Source: Erythrobacter donghaensis
GTDB taxonomy: Bacteria; Pseudomonadota; Alphaproteobacteria; Sphingomonadales; Sphingomonadaceae
Direction: 5' to 3'
DNA length: 52,131 bases
Assembly: GCF_001557325.1 (NCBI RefSeq)
Contig: NZ_LSJS01000176.1
Location: 1-52,131, forward strand
The notes under the pieces were generated by a model. The model had not been told where the DNA came from, made no database searches, and saw nothing but the letters and a program-made list of their open reading frames with translations. Numbering within the stretch: the first letter of the stretch is position 1; every line of letters starts with the position of its first letter. Positions 8,964-18,141 of the stretch are shown here, one piece after another. The position numbers were made by a program, and so were the translations under genes.

Positions 8964-10349
8964 TCAGGCCGCTGCCTCGCCCAGCGGCGCGGTGGCTGCC
9001 AGCACCTCCTCGGTGATGCGGCGGATGTTGACCTTGGCCTTCAGCCGCGCCCCGAGCAGCGCCGTTCCCGAGACCTTGCGCTGCACGAACAGCGTCTCGA
9101 TCGGCGGGAAGGCCCAGGTGTCCTTGTCCTGCGCGATCGCCCAGCCTTCCTCGCGCAGCAGCGGTATGAAGGCGCGGTCGCCGAAGTCGAAGGGCGCATC
9201 GGCGCGCATCTCGTTGATGACGATCTCGATCATCCGGGCCACCCGCTCCGGGTGCTTTTCGGCGACGATCGGCATCATGAAACCGGCCTCGATCGTGGCC
9301 TGGAGCACGTCCTGCGCATTTCCCTGCAATCCGGCGAGCAGCATCTTGCGATAGCCGTTCGCCACAGCGGGATCGACCGGGCGGCAGGCGCCGAAATCGA
9401 GCAGCACGATCTCGCCGGTCTCGCGCCGGTAGCGGAAATTGGCGAAGTTTGGATCGGTCTGCATCACGCCGAGATCGAACAGCTCGCGCGCGACCAGCCG
9501 GATCAGGCGTGCGAAGACTTCGTCGCGGCGCTCGGGCGGCTCGTTGCCGAGCTCCTCGATGCTGACGCCCTCCTCGAAGCTCATCGCGAGGATCGAGCCG
9601 CGGGTCAGACCCTCGTGCAGGCGCGGGACGACGAAGCCCGGGGTGTCCGCCAGCATGGCGCGGTACTTCGCCATCTGCGCGCCTTCGCGCTGGTAGTCGG
9701 CCTCTTCGTGAAGCTGCTGCTTGGCGGCGGCCATCAGCTTGTCCATCTCGAGCTCGGGCGGGGCGAAGCCGGCGACCTTGAGCAGCGTCATGACGTTGTC
9801 GACATCGCTGTCGATCGACTTGGCGACGCCGGGATACTGCACCTTGATCGCCAGCTCCTCGCCATCGCGGGTCATGGCCTTGTGCACCTGCCCGATGGAG
9901 GCGGCGGCGATGGGGCGGGGGTTGAACCAGCGGAACTGCTTGCGCCAGTCGGCGCCCCACTCGGCGCGGAGCACCTGATCCAGCTGCCTCGTCGGCATGA
10001 AATTGGCCTGATCGCGCAAGGTGGCGAGGATCTTCGAGAGCTCCTCGGGCAGGAAATCGCCCGCGTCCAAGCTGATCATCTGCCCCATCTTCATCGCCGC
10101 GCCGCGCAGGTGGCTGAGGCGGTCGGTCATGCGCTGGACATTGCCGGGGGTGAGGATCAGGTCACGCGCCGAGATGCCCTCGCCGCTCGCCAGCCGCCGC
10201 GCGCCCTCGGCGACCATTCCGCCGGCAACGCCCCCTACCAGCCGCCCGAAGGTGCCGAAACGCGCGATGCGCCCCGCCGGCACCGCGCGCTGGCGGGAGC
10301 GGTCTTCCTTGCGGTCGGCGAATTCAGGGGTCTGGTCGTCGTCGGACAC
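8964..10349 (-). CDS. ABC1/UbiB-family atypical protein kinase-like protein
   Basis: 461 residues. The ABC1 signature KxGQ is present near residue 87 (KMGQMIS). The nucleotide-binding lysine is in ELAIKVQYPG, and the catalytic-loop and metal region appears as TDPNFANFRYRRETGEIVLLDFG. Members support ubiquinone biosynthesis or lipid homeostasis through ATPase activity rather than classic protein kinase activity. It is shorter than UbiB and lacks its C-terminal transmembrane pair, so it is closer to the soluble AarF/ADCK-like group. It is followed by an apparently separate SDR-to-ABC1 spacer of 69 bases on the same strand. Confidence 0.9.
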   Translation of the reverse strand: MSDDDQTPEFADRKEDRSRQRAVPAGRIARFGTFGRLVGGVAGGMVAEGARRLASGEGISARDLILTPGNVQRMTDRLSHLRGAAMKMGQMISLDAGDFLPEELSKILATLRDQANFMPTRQLDQVLRAEWGADWRKQFRWFNPRPIAAASIGQVHKAMTRDGEELAIKVQYPGVAKSIDSDVDNVMTLLKVAGFAPPELEMDKLMAAAKQQLHEEADYQREGAQMAKYRAMLADTPGFVVPRLHEGLTRGSILAMSFEEGVSIEELGNEPPERRDEVFARLIRLVARELFDLGVMQTDPNFANFRYRRETGEIVLLDFGACRPVDPAVANGYRKMLLAGLQGNAQDVLQATIEAGFMMPIVAEKHPERVARMIEIVINEMRADAPFDFGDRAFIPLLREEGWAIAQDKDTWAFPPIETLFVQRKVSGTALLGARLKAKVNIRRITEEVLAATAPLGEAAA

Positions 10350-10418
10350 GGGGGAGGGGGCTTTCCGAAAGGGGAAGGGTTTGATCGCTAACGGTCCGGC
10401 AGGTTCGGTGTTCCTGCC

Positions 10419-11192
10419 TCAGGAGATGCACAGGCCCCCGTCCACGGCCAGGCACTGGCCGGTGATGTAGTCCGAATGGGGCGAGGCGAAGAACACCGCG
10501 AGGCCCTCGAGCCCTTCATGGTCGCCCGGGCGGCGCAGCGGGATGCGGCGGCTCATCCACTCGGCGAACCTGGGGTCGGCCTTGGCGGTGATGTCGGTCT
10601 CGTAATAGCCGAAAAGCAGCGCGTTGGCGGTGATCCGGTAACGCGCGAGCTCGAAGGCGGCAGCGCGGGTGAGGCCATTGAGCGCGGCCTTGGAGGCGGC
10701 ATAGTCGGACGAGCGGTTGACCCCCATGATCGACTGGCCCGAGGACGTCGCGATGAGCTTGCCTCCGGGCTCGCCCGCGGCCGCGCGGGCGATCATGTGG
10801 CGGGTGACGTGCTTGTAGGTGAGCGCCGCGCCGCGGGTGTTGACCGCGAGGGTATGGTCCCAGCCTTCAGCGGTGATATCGGGGATCGCCGTGCCCGCGC
10901 CGGAGATGCCCGCGTTGGCGAAGCACACGTCGACCCTGCCCAGAACGTCGAGCGTCACGCGCATTGCTTCCGCGATTTCGGATTCGTCCGACACGTCGCA
11001 ATCCTGCGTCAGGACGTTGCCTGGGCCGAGCGCATGAAGTTCCTCGAACGCCGCTGCGTTCTTGTCCGCATTGCGCGCCCAGATCGCGACATTCGCGCCC
11101 GCCTTGGCAAGCCCGCGCGCCATCGCCAGGCCGAGACCGCCATTGCCGCCGGTGATGACGGCCGTGCGGCCGGTGAGGTCGAACATTTCCAT
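10419..11192 (-). CDS. SDR family NAD(P)-dependent oxidoreductase
   Basis: 257 residues, classical short-chain dehydrogenase. The cofactor motif is TGGNGGLG at residues 14-21. The NAG-type motif is NAGISGAG near 93. The active site is Ser in ATSSGQS and YAASK near 164, and the C-terminal DGG is typical of the FabG-like group. The substrate is not predictable. It is upstream of the ABC1 kinase on the same strand and may be co-transcribed. It is divergent from the DUF3429 gene. Confidence 0.92.
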   Translation of the reverse strand: MEMFDLTGRTAVITGGNGGLGLAMARGLAKAGANVAIWARNADKNAAAFEELHALGPGNVLTQDCDVSDESEIAEAMRVTLDVLGRVDVCFANAGISGAGTAIPDITAEGWDHTLAVNTRGAALTYKHVTRHMIARAAAGEPGGKLIATSSGQSIMGVNRSSDYAASKAALNGLTRAAAFELARYRITANALLFGYYETDITAKADPRFAEWMSRRIPLRRPGDHEGLEGLAVFFASPHSDYITGQCLAVDGGLCIS

Positions 11193-11269
11193 GGCCGCTC
11201 AAGTGGCCCAAAGCCGTCCGGTTCGCAAGCGCACGGGAACCCGAGGCGGTGCCCGCGATTTGCCCTGCC

Positions 11270-11725
11270 ATGGACGGAAATACATCGCTTTCCCCCGCAG
11301 CCCGCGTGCTGGGTTATGCCGGGCTTCTGCCGCAGCTCATCTGCGTTGCCATGCTGCTTGCCGGGCACGAATGGCGTTATGCCGCGCTCGCGGGGGGCTT
11401 TGCCTATGCGGCGGCGATCTTCAGCTTCCTGGGCGGGGTGTGGTGGGGGCAGGCGCTCCTGAGCGGGCGGGCCGGCACCGGGGCCTATCTGGTGGCGGTG
11501 CTGCCGAGCCTGCTGGCGGTGGCGCTCTTCCTGCCGTGGAGCTTCGGGTGGGAATGGCCGGGGCCGGCGCTGCTCTATCTCGGCGCGCTGATCCTCGCCT
11601 CGCCGCTGGTCGACCGGGCTCTGGGGTTGGCCGCAGCCGATTTCCTGCGGCTGCGCTGGCACCTGTCGATCGGGCTCGGCGTGCTGACGATTGCGCTCGG
11701 CCTGCTCGCGCCCGGGGTGATCTAG
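11270..11725 (+). CDS. DUF3429 family membrane protein
   Basis: 151 residues, almost entirely hydrophobic, with about four to five transmembrane segments. The conserved FLGGVWWG motif near residue 50 is typical of the DUF3429 family, whose function is unknown. The ATG at 11270 (MDGNTSLSP) is preferred to an upstream in-frame GTG at 11249. It is divergent from the SDR gene. Confidence 0.85.
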   Translation: MDGNTSLSPAARVLGYAGLLPQLICVAMLLAGHEWRYAALAGGFAYAAAIFSFLGGVWWGQALLSGRAGTGAYLVAVLPSLLAVALFLPWSFGWEWPGPALLYLGALILASPLVDRALGLAAADFLRLRWHLSIGLGVLTIALGLLAPGVI

Positions 11726-11812
11726 CAGGCCTCGCGCGCGGTCTTGCAAGGCCGGATCGTTTGCGATGAATTAACCAACGCGGCCTAGGGAGAAGCTTGG
11801 GTTTCCCCTCGG

Positions 11813-14188
11813 ATGGCGCGTTTGATGATCGCATCGCTCAAGTCTCTGGCCGACAGGATGCGGCGCGCTTTCGGCTCGTCCGAAGGCGAGGAGGCCGTGC
11901 TCAAGGCCAGATTGGACCGCCGCTCGGGCGCCGACCTGCTGCGCCGCAAGCGCATCAAGGTGGCGGCGATGGCGATCCTGTTCGGGGTGGTCTCGGCCGC
12001 AATCGACCTTCCGCTCCCGGCCGAAGACGCGCTGCGACTGGCCCGCGCGCAACTGCGCACGCGCCCGACGCCTCCGGATATCGTGATGATCGCGATCGAC
12101 GATTTCACGCTCAATGAACTCGGTCAGCCGATGCCGAACAGGCATCAGGACAGCGCGGTCATCGAGAAACTCGTGCAGGCGGGGGCCAAGACTATTGTCT
12201 TTGACCGTGCCCACGCAGATCCCGATTCCTCGGAGAACGACGCCGAATTTGCGCGAACGCTGGCGAAGCACCGCGGCAAGGTGTGGCTAGGAATGTCGCC
12301 CGGAAATCAGATCGGATTTCAAAAGAGCGAGCCCATCTTCCCGGTCGAAGCCTTTCGTTTGGCGGCACCGCAAGCTTCGATGGTGGGTTACTTCAGCCCT
12401 TTCAGCCTCTCTTTGCAGATTCCCACAGAGGTTGAATACAAAGGCATCAAGTATCCCGCGATTTCGGCGGTCCTCGCCGGTTACCGGGGACCAGCGGCGC
12501 GATTTCGCCCTGATTTGGCGTTCAATCTGAACACGATCCGGACCTACTCGTACCTCGACGTGCTGCGAGGAAGGGTGGGGGCCAAGGAGTTTGCCGGCAA
12601 ATCCGTGATCATCGGCAACACCTTTATCGATTCTCGCGATATGCACCGGCACCCGATTTACGGGAAAGTTTCGGGCACATATTATCAGATCATCTCGGCC
12701 AATACCCTCCTGCGCGGTCAACCGATCGACTTGATGTGGTTCCCGGCAATGCTGATTGCCGCCGCCCTCATCATCACGCAGGCGTTGAGCCGAAGACGCT
12801 CGATGGGTGTGTTGTGGCTGCCCGTGGCGGCGCTGCCCCTCGCGGCCTTCATACTCGACGAATACACCGTAAATATCGATATGATCTCGGCCTTCCTTGC
12901 GCTCATTTTCGCCGCGATCGGTTTCAGCCGCATCAACAGCAAATATTTCAGCGCCGGCATCGATGCGATGACGACCACTGCGATCAGCTCCGAAAAGGCG
13001 AACGCCGATTCGGACGTGTTCGCGCTCAAGATCGCCAACCTCTCCGAGTTGTCCGAGGAATGGAGCTCGCGCGATATCGGCGACTTCGTCAACACGCTCA
13101 TCGGCTATGTGAAGGGCCCGGGCGAGGTCGGGGATATCGCCTTCGAACGCGATGTCCTGATCTGGCTTGCGCCGCGGATGGAGAATGTCGAGCTCGAGCG
13201 CCACACCGACGGCCTGGCGCTGATGCTGAACACCGCGATCAGCCATGACTGGCAATCCTCCAACGGTGCGCCCGCGATCGGGGTCGATACCAATCACGAC
13301 CTGCCGGTGGCCTTGCGTATCAAGAAGGCGATGCAGGCGGCCGACGAGGCGGCGACCCGCGGGGTGCGCTTCATCATCAACGATGCCGCGCATCTCGAGG
13401 CGCGCAACCAGCGGCTCGAGCTGATCCGCTTGCTCGAGAAGGGGCTACGTGAACGGGACATCGGCGTCGCCTACCAGCCCAAGATCGATCTTGCCTCGGG
13501 CCGGATCGTGGGGGCGGAGACGCTGATCCGCTGGCGACCTGGCGGGGGCGAACTCATCAATCCGCAGGATCTCGTGCTCGCCGCCGAGGCCGGCGACCGG
13601 ATCAACGAGCTGACCCTGTTGGTGATGGAGTCCGCGCTGATCGATGGCAAGCAGGCGATCGCCCTCGATCCGCGCTTCAAGCTGGCGGTCAACATGTCGG
13701 CCAAGAGCCTGTCCGACACGCACCTGCTGTTCGACATCATGACGATGCTCGGGCGCTACAATTTCCCGCCGGAGAACCTGACCCTCGAACTGACCGAGAC
13801 CGCCAAGCTGGAAGATCACCGCATCGCGCCGCAGATCGCGGCACTCAAGGCGCGCGGGATCGGCCTCTCGATCGACGATTTCGGCACGGGCGAATCGAAT
13901 CTCGAGTACATCGAGAAGCTTCCCAGCTCCGAACTCAAGATCGACAAGAAGTTCGTCCAGCACATGGCGAAGTCGGACGAGAGCCGCGCTGTGGTGCGCG
14001 CGACGATCGAGATCGCGCATTCGCTCGGCAAGGTGGTGGTCGCCGAAGGGGTCGAGGATCTGGAGGTCGCCGCGACGTTGCGCGCGATGGGCTGCGACCA
14101 GGCGCAGGGCTATCTGTTCTCGCAAGCGATCGGAATGCCCGAGCTGCTGGCGATGATGGGCGGCGGGAGGGCTGCGCTTAACGCTTGA
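11813..14188 (+). CDS. CHASE2 sensor / degenerate GGDEF / EAL c-di-GMP phosphodiesterase
   Basis: 791 residues. An N-terminal membrane anchor near 45-65 precedes a periplasmic CHASE2 sensor (about 65-300). Three transmembrane helices follow (about 305-385). A diguanylate-cyclase-like region then lacks the GGDEF motif (FERDVLIW in its place). The EAL domain starts near 545 with ETL instead of EAL. Residues needed for c-di-GMP hydrolysis appear present: the Glu of ETL, Asn of NMS, Glu of ELTET, DDFGTG, the Lys in LKIDKKF and Glu of AEGVED. It is probably an active phosphodiesterase controlled by an extracytoplasmic signal. The sensor half (about 12,190-12,960) is visibly less GC-rich than the output half. 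Confidence 0.92.
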   Translation: MARLMIASLKSLADRMRRAFGSSEGEEAVLKARLDRRSGADLLRRKRIKVAAMAILFGVVSAAIDLPLPAEDALRLARAQLRTRPTPPDIVMIAIDDFTLNELGQPMPNRHQDSAVIEKLVQAGAKTIVFDRAHADPDSSENDAEFARTLAKHRGKVWLGMSPGNQIGFQKSEPIFPVEAFRLAAPQASMVGYFSPFSLSLQIPTEVEYKGIKYPAISAVLAGYRGPAARFRPDLAFNLNTIRTYSYLDVLRGRVGAKEFAGKSVIIGNTFIDSRDMHRHPIYGKVSGTYYQIISANTLLRGQPIDLMWFPAMLIAAALIITQALSRRRSMGVLWLPVAALPLAAFILDEYTVNIDMISAFLALIFAAIGFSRINSKYFSAGIDAMTTTAISSEKANADSDVFALKIANLSELSEEWSSRDIGDFVNTLIGYVKGPGEVGDIAFERDVLIWLAPRMENVELERHTDGLALMLNTAISHDWQSSNGAPAIGVDTNHDLPVALRIKKAMQAADEAATRGVRFIINDAAHLEARNQRLELIRLLEKGLRERDIGVAYQPKIDLASGRIVGAETLIRWRPGGGELINPQDLVLAAEAGDRINELTLLVMESALIDGKQAIALDPRFKLAVNMSAKSLSDTHLLFDIMTMLGRYNFPPENLTLELTETAKLEDHRIAPQIAALKARGIGLSIDDFGTGESNLEYIEKLPSSELKIDKKFVQHMAKSDESRAVVRATIEIAHSLGKVVVAEGVEDLEVAATLRAMGCDQAQGYLFSQAIGMPELLAMMGGGRAALNA

Positions 14189-14249
14189 TTAGGGTTAATA
14201 ATGTGTTAAACACCATTGCATCGGGTAAATCTGTGCAATGGAGGCCTTT

Positions 14250-14288
14250 ATGTGGGCATGGTTCTTTGAGCTGATCGGCACCCGCTAA
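14250..14288 (+). CDS. Candidate 12-residue peptide gene
   Basis: The frame reads MWAWFFELIGTR and then stops. It is preceded by a strong ribosome-binding site (GGAGG, ending five bases before the ATG). It is followed 22 bases later by an intrinsic terminator. No same-strand gene follows within 400 bases and the antisense tRNA-Pro comes next, so this does not look like a leader of thyA. The peptide is rich in Trp and Phe, with one acidic residue and a basic end. Translation is inferred only from the layout, and no family is recognised. Confidence 0.5.
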   Translation: MWAWFFELIGTR

Positions 14289-14310
14289 TAGGCTGCCGCA
14301 GATATAAGTT

Positions 14311-14343
14311 AAAGCCCTGGGAAACCGGGGCTTTTTCTTTTTT
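14311..14343 (+). terminator. Rho-independent terminator after the 12-codon ORF
   Basis: A 10-bp stem (AAAGCCCTGG with CCGGGGCTTT, one T-G pair) encloses a GAAA tetraloop. It is followed by a T-rich run (TT C TTTTTT). It would end a short transcript of roughly 100-150 nt that begins after the EAL gene. Confidence 0.9.
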
Positions 14344-14501
14344 CAGCGGTTCGGTGAGCCTGATCCGTTGCTGTGCGCCCGCACCCATAGCGGATCGACA
14401 AATCCTTGCGAATCAGGGTTAACGCGTGACGCCCGGCAAGCACCGGCGGGGGCGAAGCCGATGCCGGGCCGCAGATATGCCGCAAGAATGCATAAGCAAT
14501 T

Positions 14502-14578
14502 TGGTCGGGGAGAGAGGATTCGAACCTCCGGCCCCTGCCTCCCGAAGACAGTGCTCTACCAGGCTGAGCTACTCCCCG
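14502..14578 (-). tRNA. tRNA-Pro (anticodon CGG)
   Basis: A 77-nt cloverleaf on the minus strand. The acceptor stem is CGGGGAG/CTCCCCG with discriminator A and an encoded CCA. The anticodon stem is CTGTC/GGCAG around loop TTCGGGA, giving anticodon CGG. The T-arm contains GGTTCGAATCC. It decodes CCG, a common Pro codon in this GC-rich genome. Confidence 0.97.
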
Positions 14579-14689
14579 ACCGTGTCGTTCCCGCGCAGCC
14601 GAAAGGCCCTGCGGGTCGAGGCAAGGCGCGCCCTATAGGTGGGGATGGGCATGGTGGCAAGCGGGCAATTGCACGCTATGGTTGCAGCC

Positions 14690-15658
14690 ATGGCCAGCCT
14701 CGCGAATCCCGTACCGTCCCCCGCAAATCCGCATCCCGAGCAGCAATATCTCGATCTGATGCGGCAGATCTGGGAGCAGGGCAGCGAGCGGATCGACCGC
14801 ACCGGGATCGGCACGCGCTCGGTGTGCGGGAGCATGCTGCGTTTCGACCTTGCCGACGGCGCGATGCCGCTGCTCACCACCAAGCGGGTCTACTGGAAGA
14901 CCGCGACGCGCGAATTGCTGTGGTTCCTGACCGGCGAGACCAACATCCGTCCGCTGGTGCTGCAGGGCGTGAAGATCTGGAACGAGTGGCCGCACGCGCG
15001 CTACGTCCGCGAGACGGGCGATCCGGTCAGCCTCGAGGGTTTCGTCCAGCGAATCGCCGATGACGAGGCTTTTGCAAAGCGCTGGGGCGATCTCGGACCG
15101 GTCTATGGCAAGCAGTGGGTCGACTGGCCGACCTACCGCTACCGCCCCGACGGCCTCTACGAGAAGGGCGAGGGTATCAACCAGGTCGCGCAGGTGATCG
15201 AATCGCTGCGCACCAGCCCGGGCAGCCGCCGCCACATCATCGAGGGCTGGAACGTCGCCGAGCTCGATCGCATGGCGCTGCCGCCGTGCCACAAGACCTA
15301 CCAGTTCCATGTCGCGGGAGAGGGGGCCGAAGCGCGGCTCAACTGCGTGCTCTACCAGCGCAGCTGCGATGTTGCGCTGGGCCTGCCGTTCAACCTGTGG
15401 TCGGCCGCGCTGCTGACCGCGATGATCGCGCAGCAGGTGGGGTTGGAGCCAGGCGAGCTGGTGTGGATGGGCGGCGACGTGCACCTCTACCTCAACCACG
15501 CGCATCTGATCGAGGAACAGCTCGCGCGCCAGCCGCAAGGCCACCCGCGGCTCGAGATCACCCGCAAGCCCGAAACAATATTTGGATATCGGATCGAGGA
15601 CTTCGTGGTGCATGATTACGTCCCGCTGCCCCCGATCAGCGCACCTGTTGCGGTGTGA
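14690..15658 (+). CDS. thyA: Thymidylate synthase ThyA
   Basis: Methylates dUMP to dTMP using methylenetetrahydrofolate. It has about 322 residues, longer than the 264-residue E. coli form because of an insertion in the small domain (roughly residues 100-150), common in longer bacterial ThyA. The catalytic Cys is in PPCHKTYQF near residue 200. The dUMP-binding region is RSCDVALGLPFN, and GGDVHLYLNH follows. The start at MASLANPV is chosen from several in-frame ATGs (14639, 14678, 14690); no clear ribosome-binding site decides between them. It stands alone between tRNA-Pro and the bkd operon. Confidence 0.96.
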   Translation: MASLANPVPSPANPHPEQQYLDLMRQIWEQGSERIDRTGIGTRSVCGSMLRFDLADGAMPLLTTKRVYWKTATRELLWFLTGETNIRPLVLQGVKIWNEWPHARYVRETGDPVSLEGFVQRIADDEAFAKRWGDLGPVYGKQWVDWPTYRYRPDGLYEKGEGINQVAQVIESLRTSPGSRRHIIEGWNVAELDRMALPPCHKTYQFHVAGEGAEARLNCVLYQRSCDVALGLPFNLWSAALLTAMIAQQVGLEPGELVWMGGDVHLYLNHAHLIEEQLARQPQGHPRLEITRKPETIFGYRIEDFVVHDYVPLPPISAPVAV

Positions 15659-15678
15659 GGTCGCCGCGCGCGCCGCGC

Positions 15679-15707
15679 TTGACCGTTCACCGGCGGTGAA
15701 ATAAAAA
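15679..15707 (+). promoter_or_regulatory. Sigma-70-type promoter with palindromic operator, bkd operon
   Basis: The -35 element TTGACC (15679) is followed after 17 bases by TAAAAA (15702). The spacer contains a perfect inverted repeat, TTCACC-GGC-GGTGAA (15686-15700). A regulator dimer bound there would block polymerase. The start codon of the E1 alpha gene lies about 68 bases downstream, and a GGGGAGAG ribosome-binding site sits 8 bases before it. The regulator is not in the window. Confidence 0.6.
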
Positions 15708-15774
15708 TACGTATTCAAGCAATGATCGCACCCGCAGCATCGCGCGGTGTGCCGGCACGGGGAGAGCGCACGGA

Positions 15775-17070
15775 ATGGCCGATCCAGCGAAAGGCGGCGA
15801 GGGCAATCGCCCGGCGCTCGCGCTGCATGTGCCTGAACCCAGATATCGCCCGGGCGACAAGGCGGACTTCTCGCATCTCGACATCGGCCAGCCCGGCGAC
15901 CAGCCGCGCCCGGACGAGGGCGTCCATCCCTCGCAGATGGCAGGGCTTGCCTATGGCCTTGTGCGCGTGCTGGGTGACGACAATCAGGCGCACGGCCCCT
16001 GGAACCCGCGGCTCGATCCCGAGACGCTGCGCCAGATGCTCGGCCACATGGCGCTGGTGCGGGCCTTCGACGAGCGCATGTTCCGCGGCCAGCGGCAGGG
16101 CAAGACCAGCTTCTACATGAAGTGCACCGGCGAGGAGGCGACTTCGATCGCGCCCGCGATGGCGCTTGCCAGCGACGACATGATTTTCCCGAGCTATCGC
16201 CAGCAGGGCATCCTGATCGCGCGCGGCTATCCGCTGATCGAGATGATCAACCAGATCTACTCGAACAAGGCCGACAAGCTGAAGGGCCGCCAGCTGCCGA
16301 TCATGTATTCGAGCCGCGAGCACAGCTTCTTCAGCATCTCCGGCAATCTCGCCACCCAAACCCCGCAGGCCGTGGGCTGGGCGATGGCGAGCGCCTGCCG
16401 GGGCGACAGCCGGATCGCGGCGACCTGGGTCGGCGAGGGCAGCACGGCCGAAGGCGACTTCCACTCGGCCTGCACCTTTGCGGCGGTCTACAACGCACCG
16501 GTGATCCTCAACGTGGTCAACAACCAGTGGGCGATCTCGAGCTTCTCAGGCTTCGCGGGCGCAGAGCGCACCACCTTTGCAGCGCGGGGCCTCGGCTACG
16601 GGATCGCGGCGCTCAGGGTCGACGGCAATGACGCGCTGGCCTGCTATGCGGCGGCGCAATGGGCCGCAAATCGCGCGCGGGGCAATCACGGTCCGACGCT
16701 GATCGAGTATTTCACCTACCGCGCCGAGGGCCACTCCACCTCGGACGATCCCTCGGGCTACCGCTCGGCGCAGGAGCGCGAGGAATGGCCGCTGGGCGAT
16801 CCGGTCACGCGGCTCAAGAAGCACCTTATCGCCATCGGCGAATGGGACGAGGAGCGTCACGCGGCGATGGACCTCGAATGCGCCGAGCGCGTCAAGACCA
16901 CCACCAAGGAAGCCGAGAAGAACGGCATCCTCGGCCACGGTCTCCACCACCCGTTCCACACCATGTTCGAGGATGTCTACGAGGAGCTGCCCTGGCACCT
17001 CGAGGAGCAGGCAGCGCAGGCCATCCGCGAGCGCATCGCCAAGTTCGGCACCGAGAGGCCCTTCGGATGA
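15775..17070 (+). CDS. bkdA1: Branched-chain 2-oxoacid dehydrogenase E1 alpha subunit
   Basis: 431 residues. Together with the beta subunit it forms the thiamine-diphosphate-dependent decarboxylase of the branched-chain keto acid dehydrogenase complex (Val, Leu and Ile breakdown). The ThDP/Mg motif spans about residues 219-252, from VGEGSTAEGDFH to NNQW. The phosphorylation-loop-like sequence YRAEGHSTSDDPS is also typical. A long N-terminal arm (residues 1-70) matches bacterial BkdA1 rather than pyruvate E1 alpha. Its stop overlaps the start of the beta gene (ATGA), which implies translational coupling. Confidence 0.95.
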   Translation: MADPAKGGEGNRPALALHVPEPRYRPGDKADFSHLDIGQPGDQPRPDEGVHPSQMAGLAYGLVRVLGDDNQAHGPWNPRLDPETLRQMLGHMALVRAFDERMFRGQRQGKTSFYMKCTGEEATSIAPAMALASDDMIFPSYRQQGILIARGYPLIEMINQIYSNKADKLKGRQLPIMYSSREHSFFSISGNLATQTPQAVGWAMASACRGDSRIAATWVGEGSTAEGDFHSACTFAAVYNAPVILNVVNNQWAISSFSGFAGAERTTFAARGLGYGIAALRVDGNDALACYAAAQWAANRARGNHGPTLIEYFTYRAEGHSTSDDPSGYRSAQEREEWPLGDPVTRLKKHLIAIGEWDEERHAAMDLECAERVKTTTKEAEKNGILGHGLHHPFHTMFEDVYEELPWHLEEQAAQAIRERIAKFGTERPFG

Positions 17071-18134
17071 GCCAGGAACCTTCAAGCGCCCCCGCCGGCG
17101 TGGGCCAGAACGTCCTCACCGAGCGTCGCCTCAACATGATCGAGGCGATCAACGAAGCGCTCGATATCATGCTGACCCGCGATCCCGACGTGATCATCAT
17201 GGGCGAGGATGTCGGCTATTTCGGCGGGGTGTTCCGCGCCACGGCCGGGCTTCAGGCCAAGCACGGCAAGACCCGCGTGTTCGACACGCCGATCTCGGAA
17301 TGCGGCATCATCGGCGTGGCCGTGGGGATGGGGGCCTATGGCCTGCGCCCCGTGCCCGAGATTCAGTTCGCCGATTACATCTATCCCGGCCTCGATCAGC
17401 TGATCTCGGAGGCCGCGCGGCTGCGCTATCGCTCGGCGGGCGACTACATCGCGCCGATGACGGTGCGCTCGCCCTTCGGGGGCGGCATCTTCGGGGGCCA
17501 GACCCACAGCCAGAGCCCCGAGGCGCTGTTCACCCATGTTGCTGGTCTCAAGACCGTGATCCCGAGCACCCCGCACGATGCCAAGGGCCTGCTGATTTCG
17601 GCGATCGAGGACAATGATCCGGTGATCTTCTTCGAGCCCAAGCGGATCTACAACGGCCCCTTCAGCGGCTTCTACGACAAGCCGGTCGAGCCGTGGAAGA
17701 AGCACCCGGACAGCGTGGTGCCCGAAGGCTATTACAAGGTGCCGCTCGGCAAGGCGCGCACCGTGCGCGAGGGCGAGGCGCTGACCGTGCTCGCCTATGG
17801 CACGATGGTGCATGTGGCCGAGGCCGTGTGCCGCGAGAAGGGCGTCGATGCCGAAATCCTCGACCTCAGAACGCTGGTGCCGCTCGACATCGCCGCGATC
17901 GAGGCTTCGGTGGAGAAGACCGGGCGCTGCCTGATCGTGCACGAGGCGACCCGCACGAGCGGCTTCGGTGCGGAGCTTTCCGCGCTCGTTACCGAACGCT
18001 GCTTCTACCACCTCGAAGCGCCGGTCGAACGCGTCACCGGCTTCGACACGCCCTATCCCCACAGCCTCGAATGGGCCTATTTCCCCGGCCCGGTCCGCAT
18101 CGGCGAGGCGATCGACAAGCTGCTCAAGGACTGA
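17067..18134 (+). CDS. bkdA2: Branched-chain 2-oxoacid dehydrogenase E1 beta subunit
   Basis: 355 residues. It starts at the ATG that overlaps the alpha stop codon. It has the transketolase-like pyrimidine-binding domain (MGEDVGYFGGVFRAT near residue 50) and the C-terminal domain (EILDLRTLVPLD, VHEATRTSGFGAE). The beta subunit completes the alpha2beta2 E1 active site and supplies the conserved Glu that activates ThDP. The E2 gene follows after 7 bases. Confidence 0.95.
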   Translation: MSQEPSSAPAGVGQNVLTERRLNMIEAINEALDIMLTRDPDVIIMGEDVGYFGGVFRATAGLQAKHGKTRVFDTPISECGIIGVAVGMGAYGLRPVPEIQFADYIYPGLDQLISEAARLRYRSAGDYIAPMTVRSPFGGGIFGGQTHSQSPEALFTHVAGLKTVIPSTPHDAKGLLISAIEDNDPVIFFEPKRIYNGPFSGFYDKPVEPWKKHPDSVVPEGYYKVPLGKARTVREGEALTVLAYGTMVHVAEAVCREKGVDAEILDLRTLVPLDIAAIEASVEKTGRCLIVHEATRTSGFGAELSALVTERCFYHLEAPVERVTGFDTPYPHSLEWAYFPGPVRIGEAIDKLLKD

Positions 18135-18141
18135 CCGCGCC

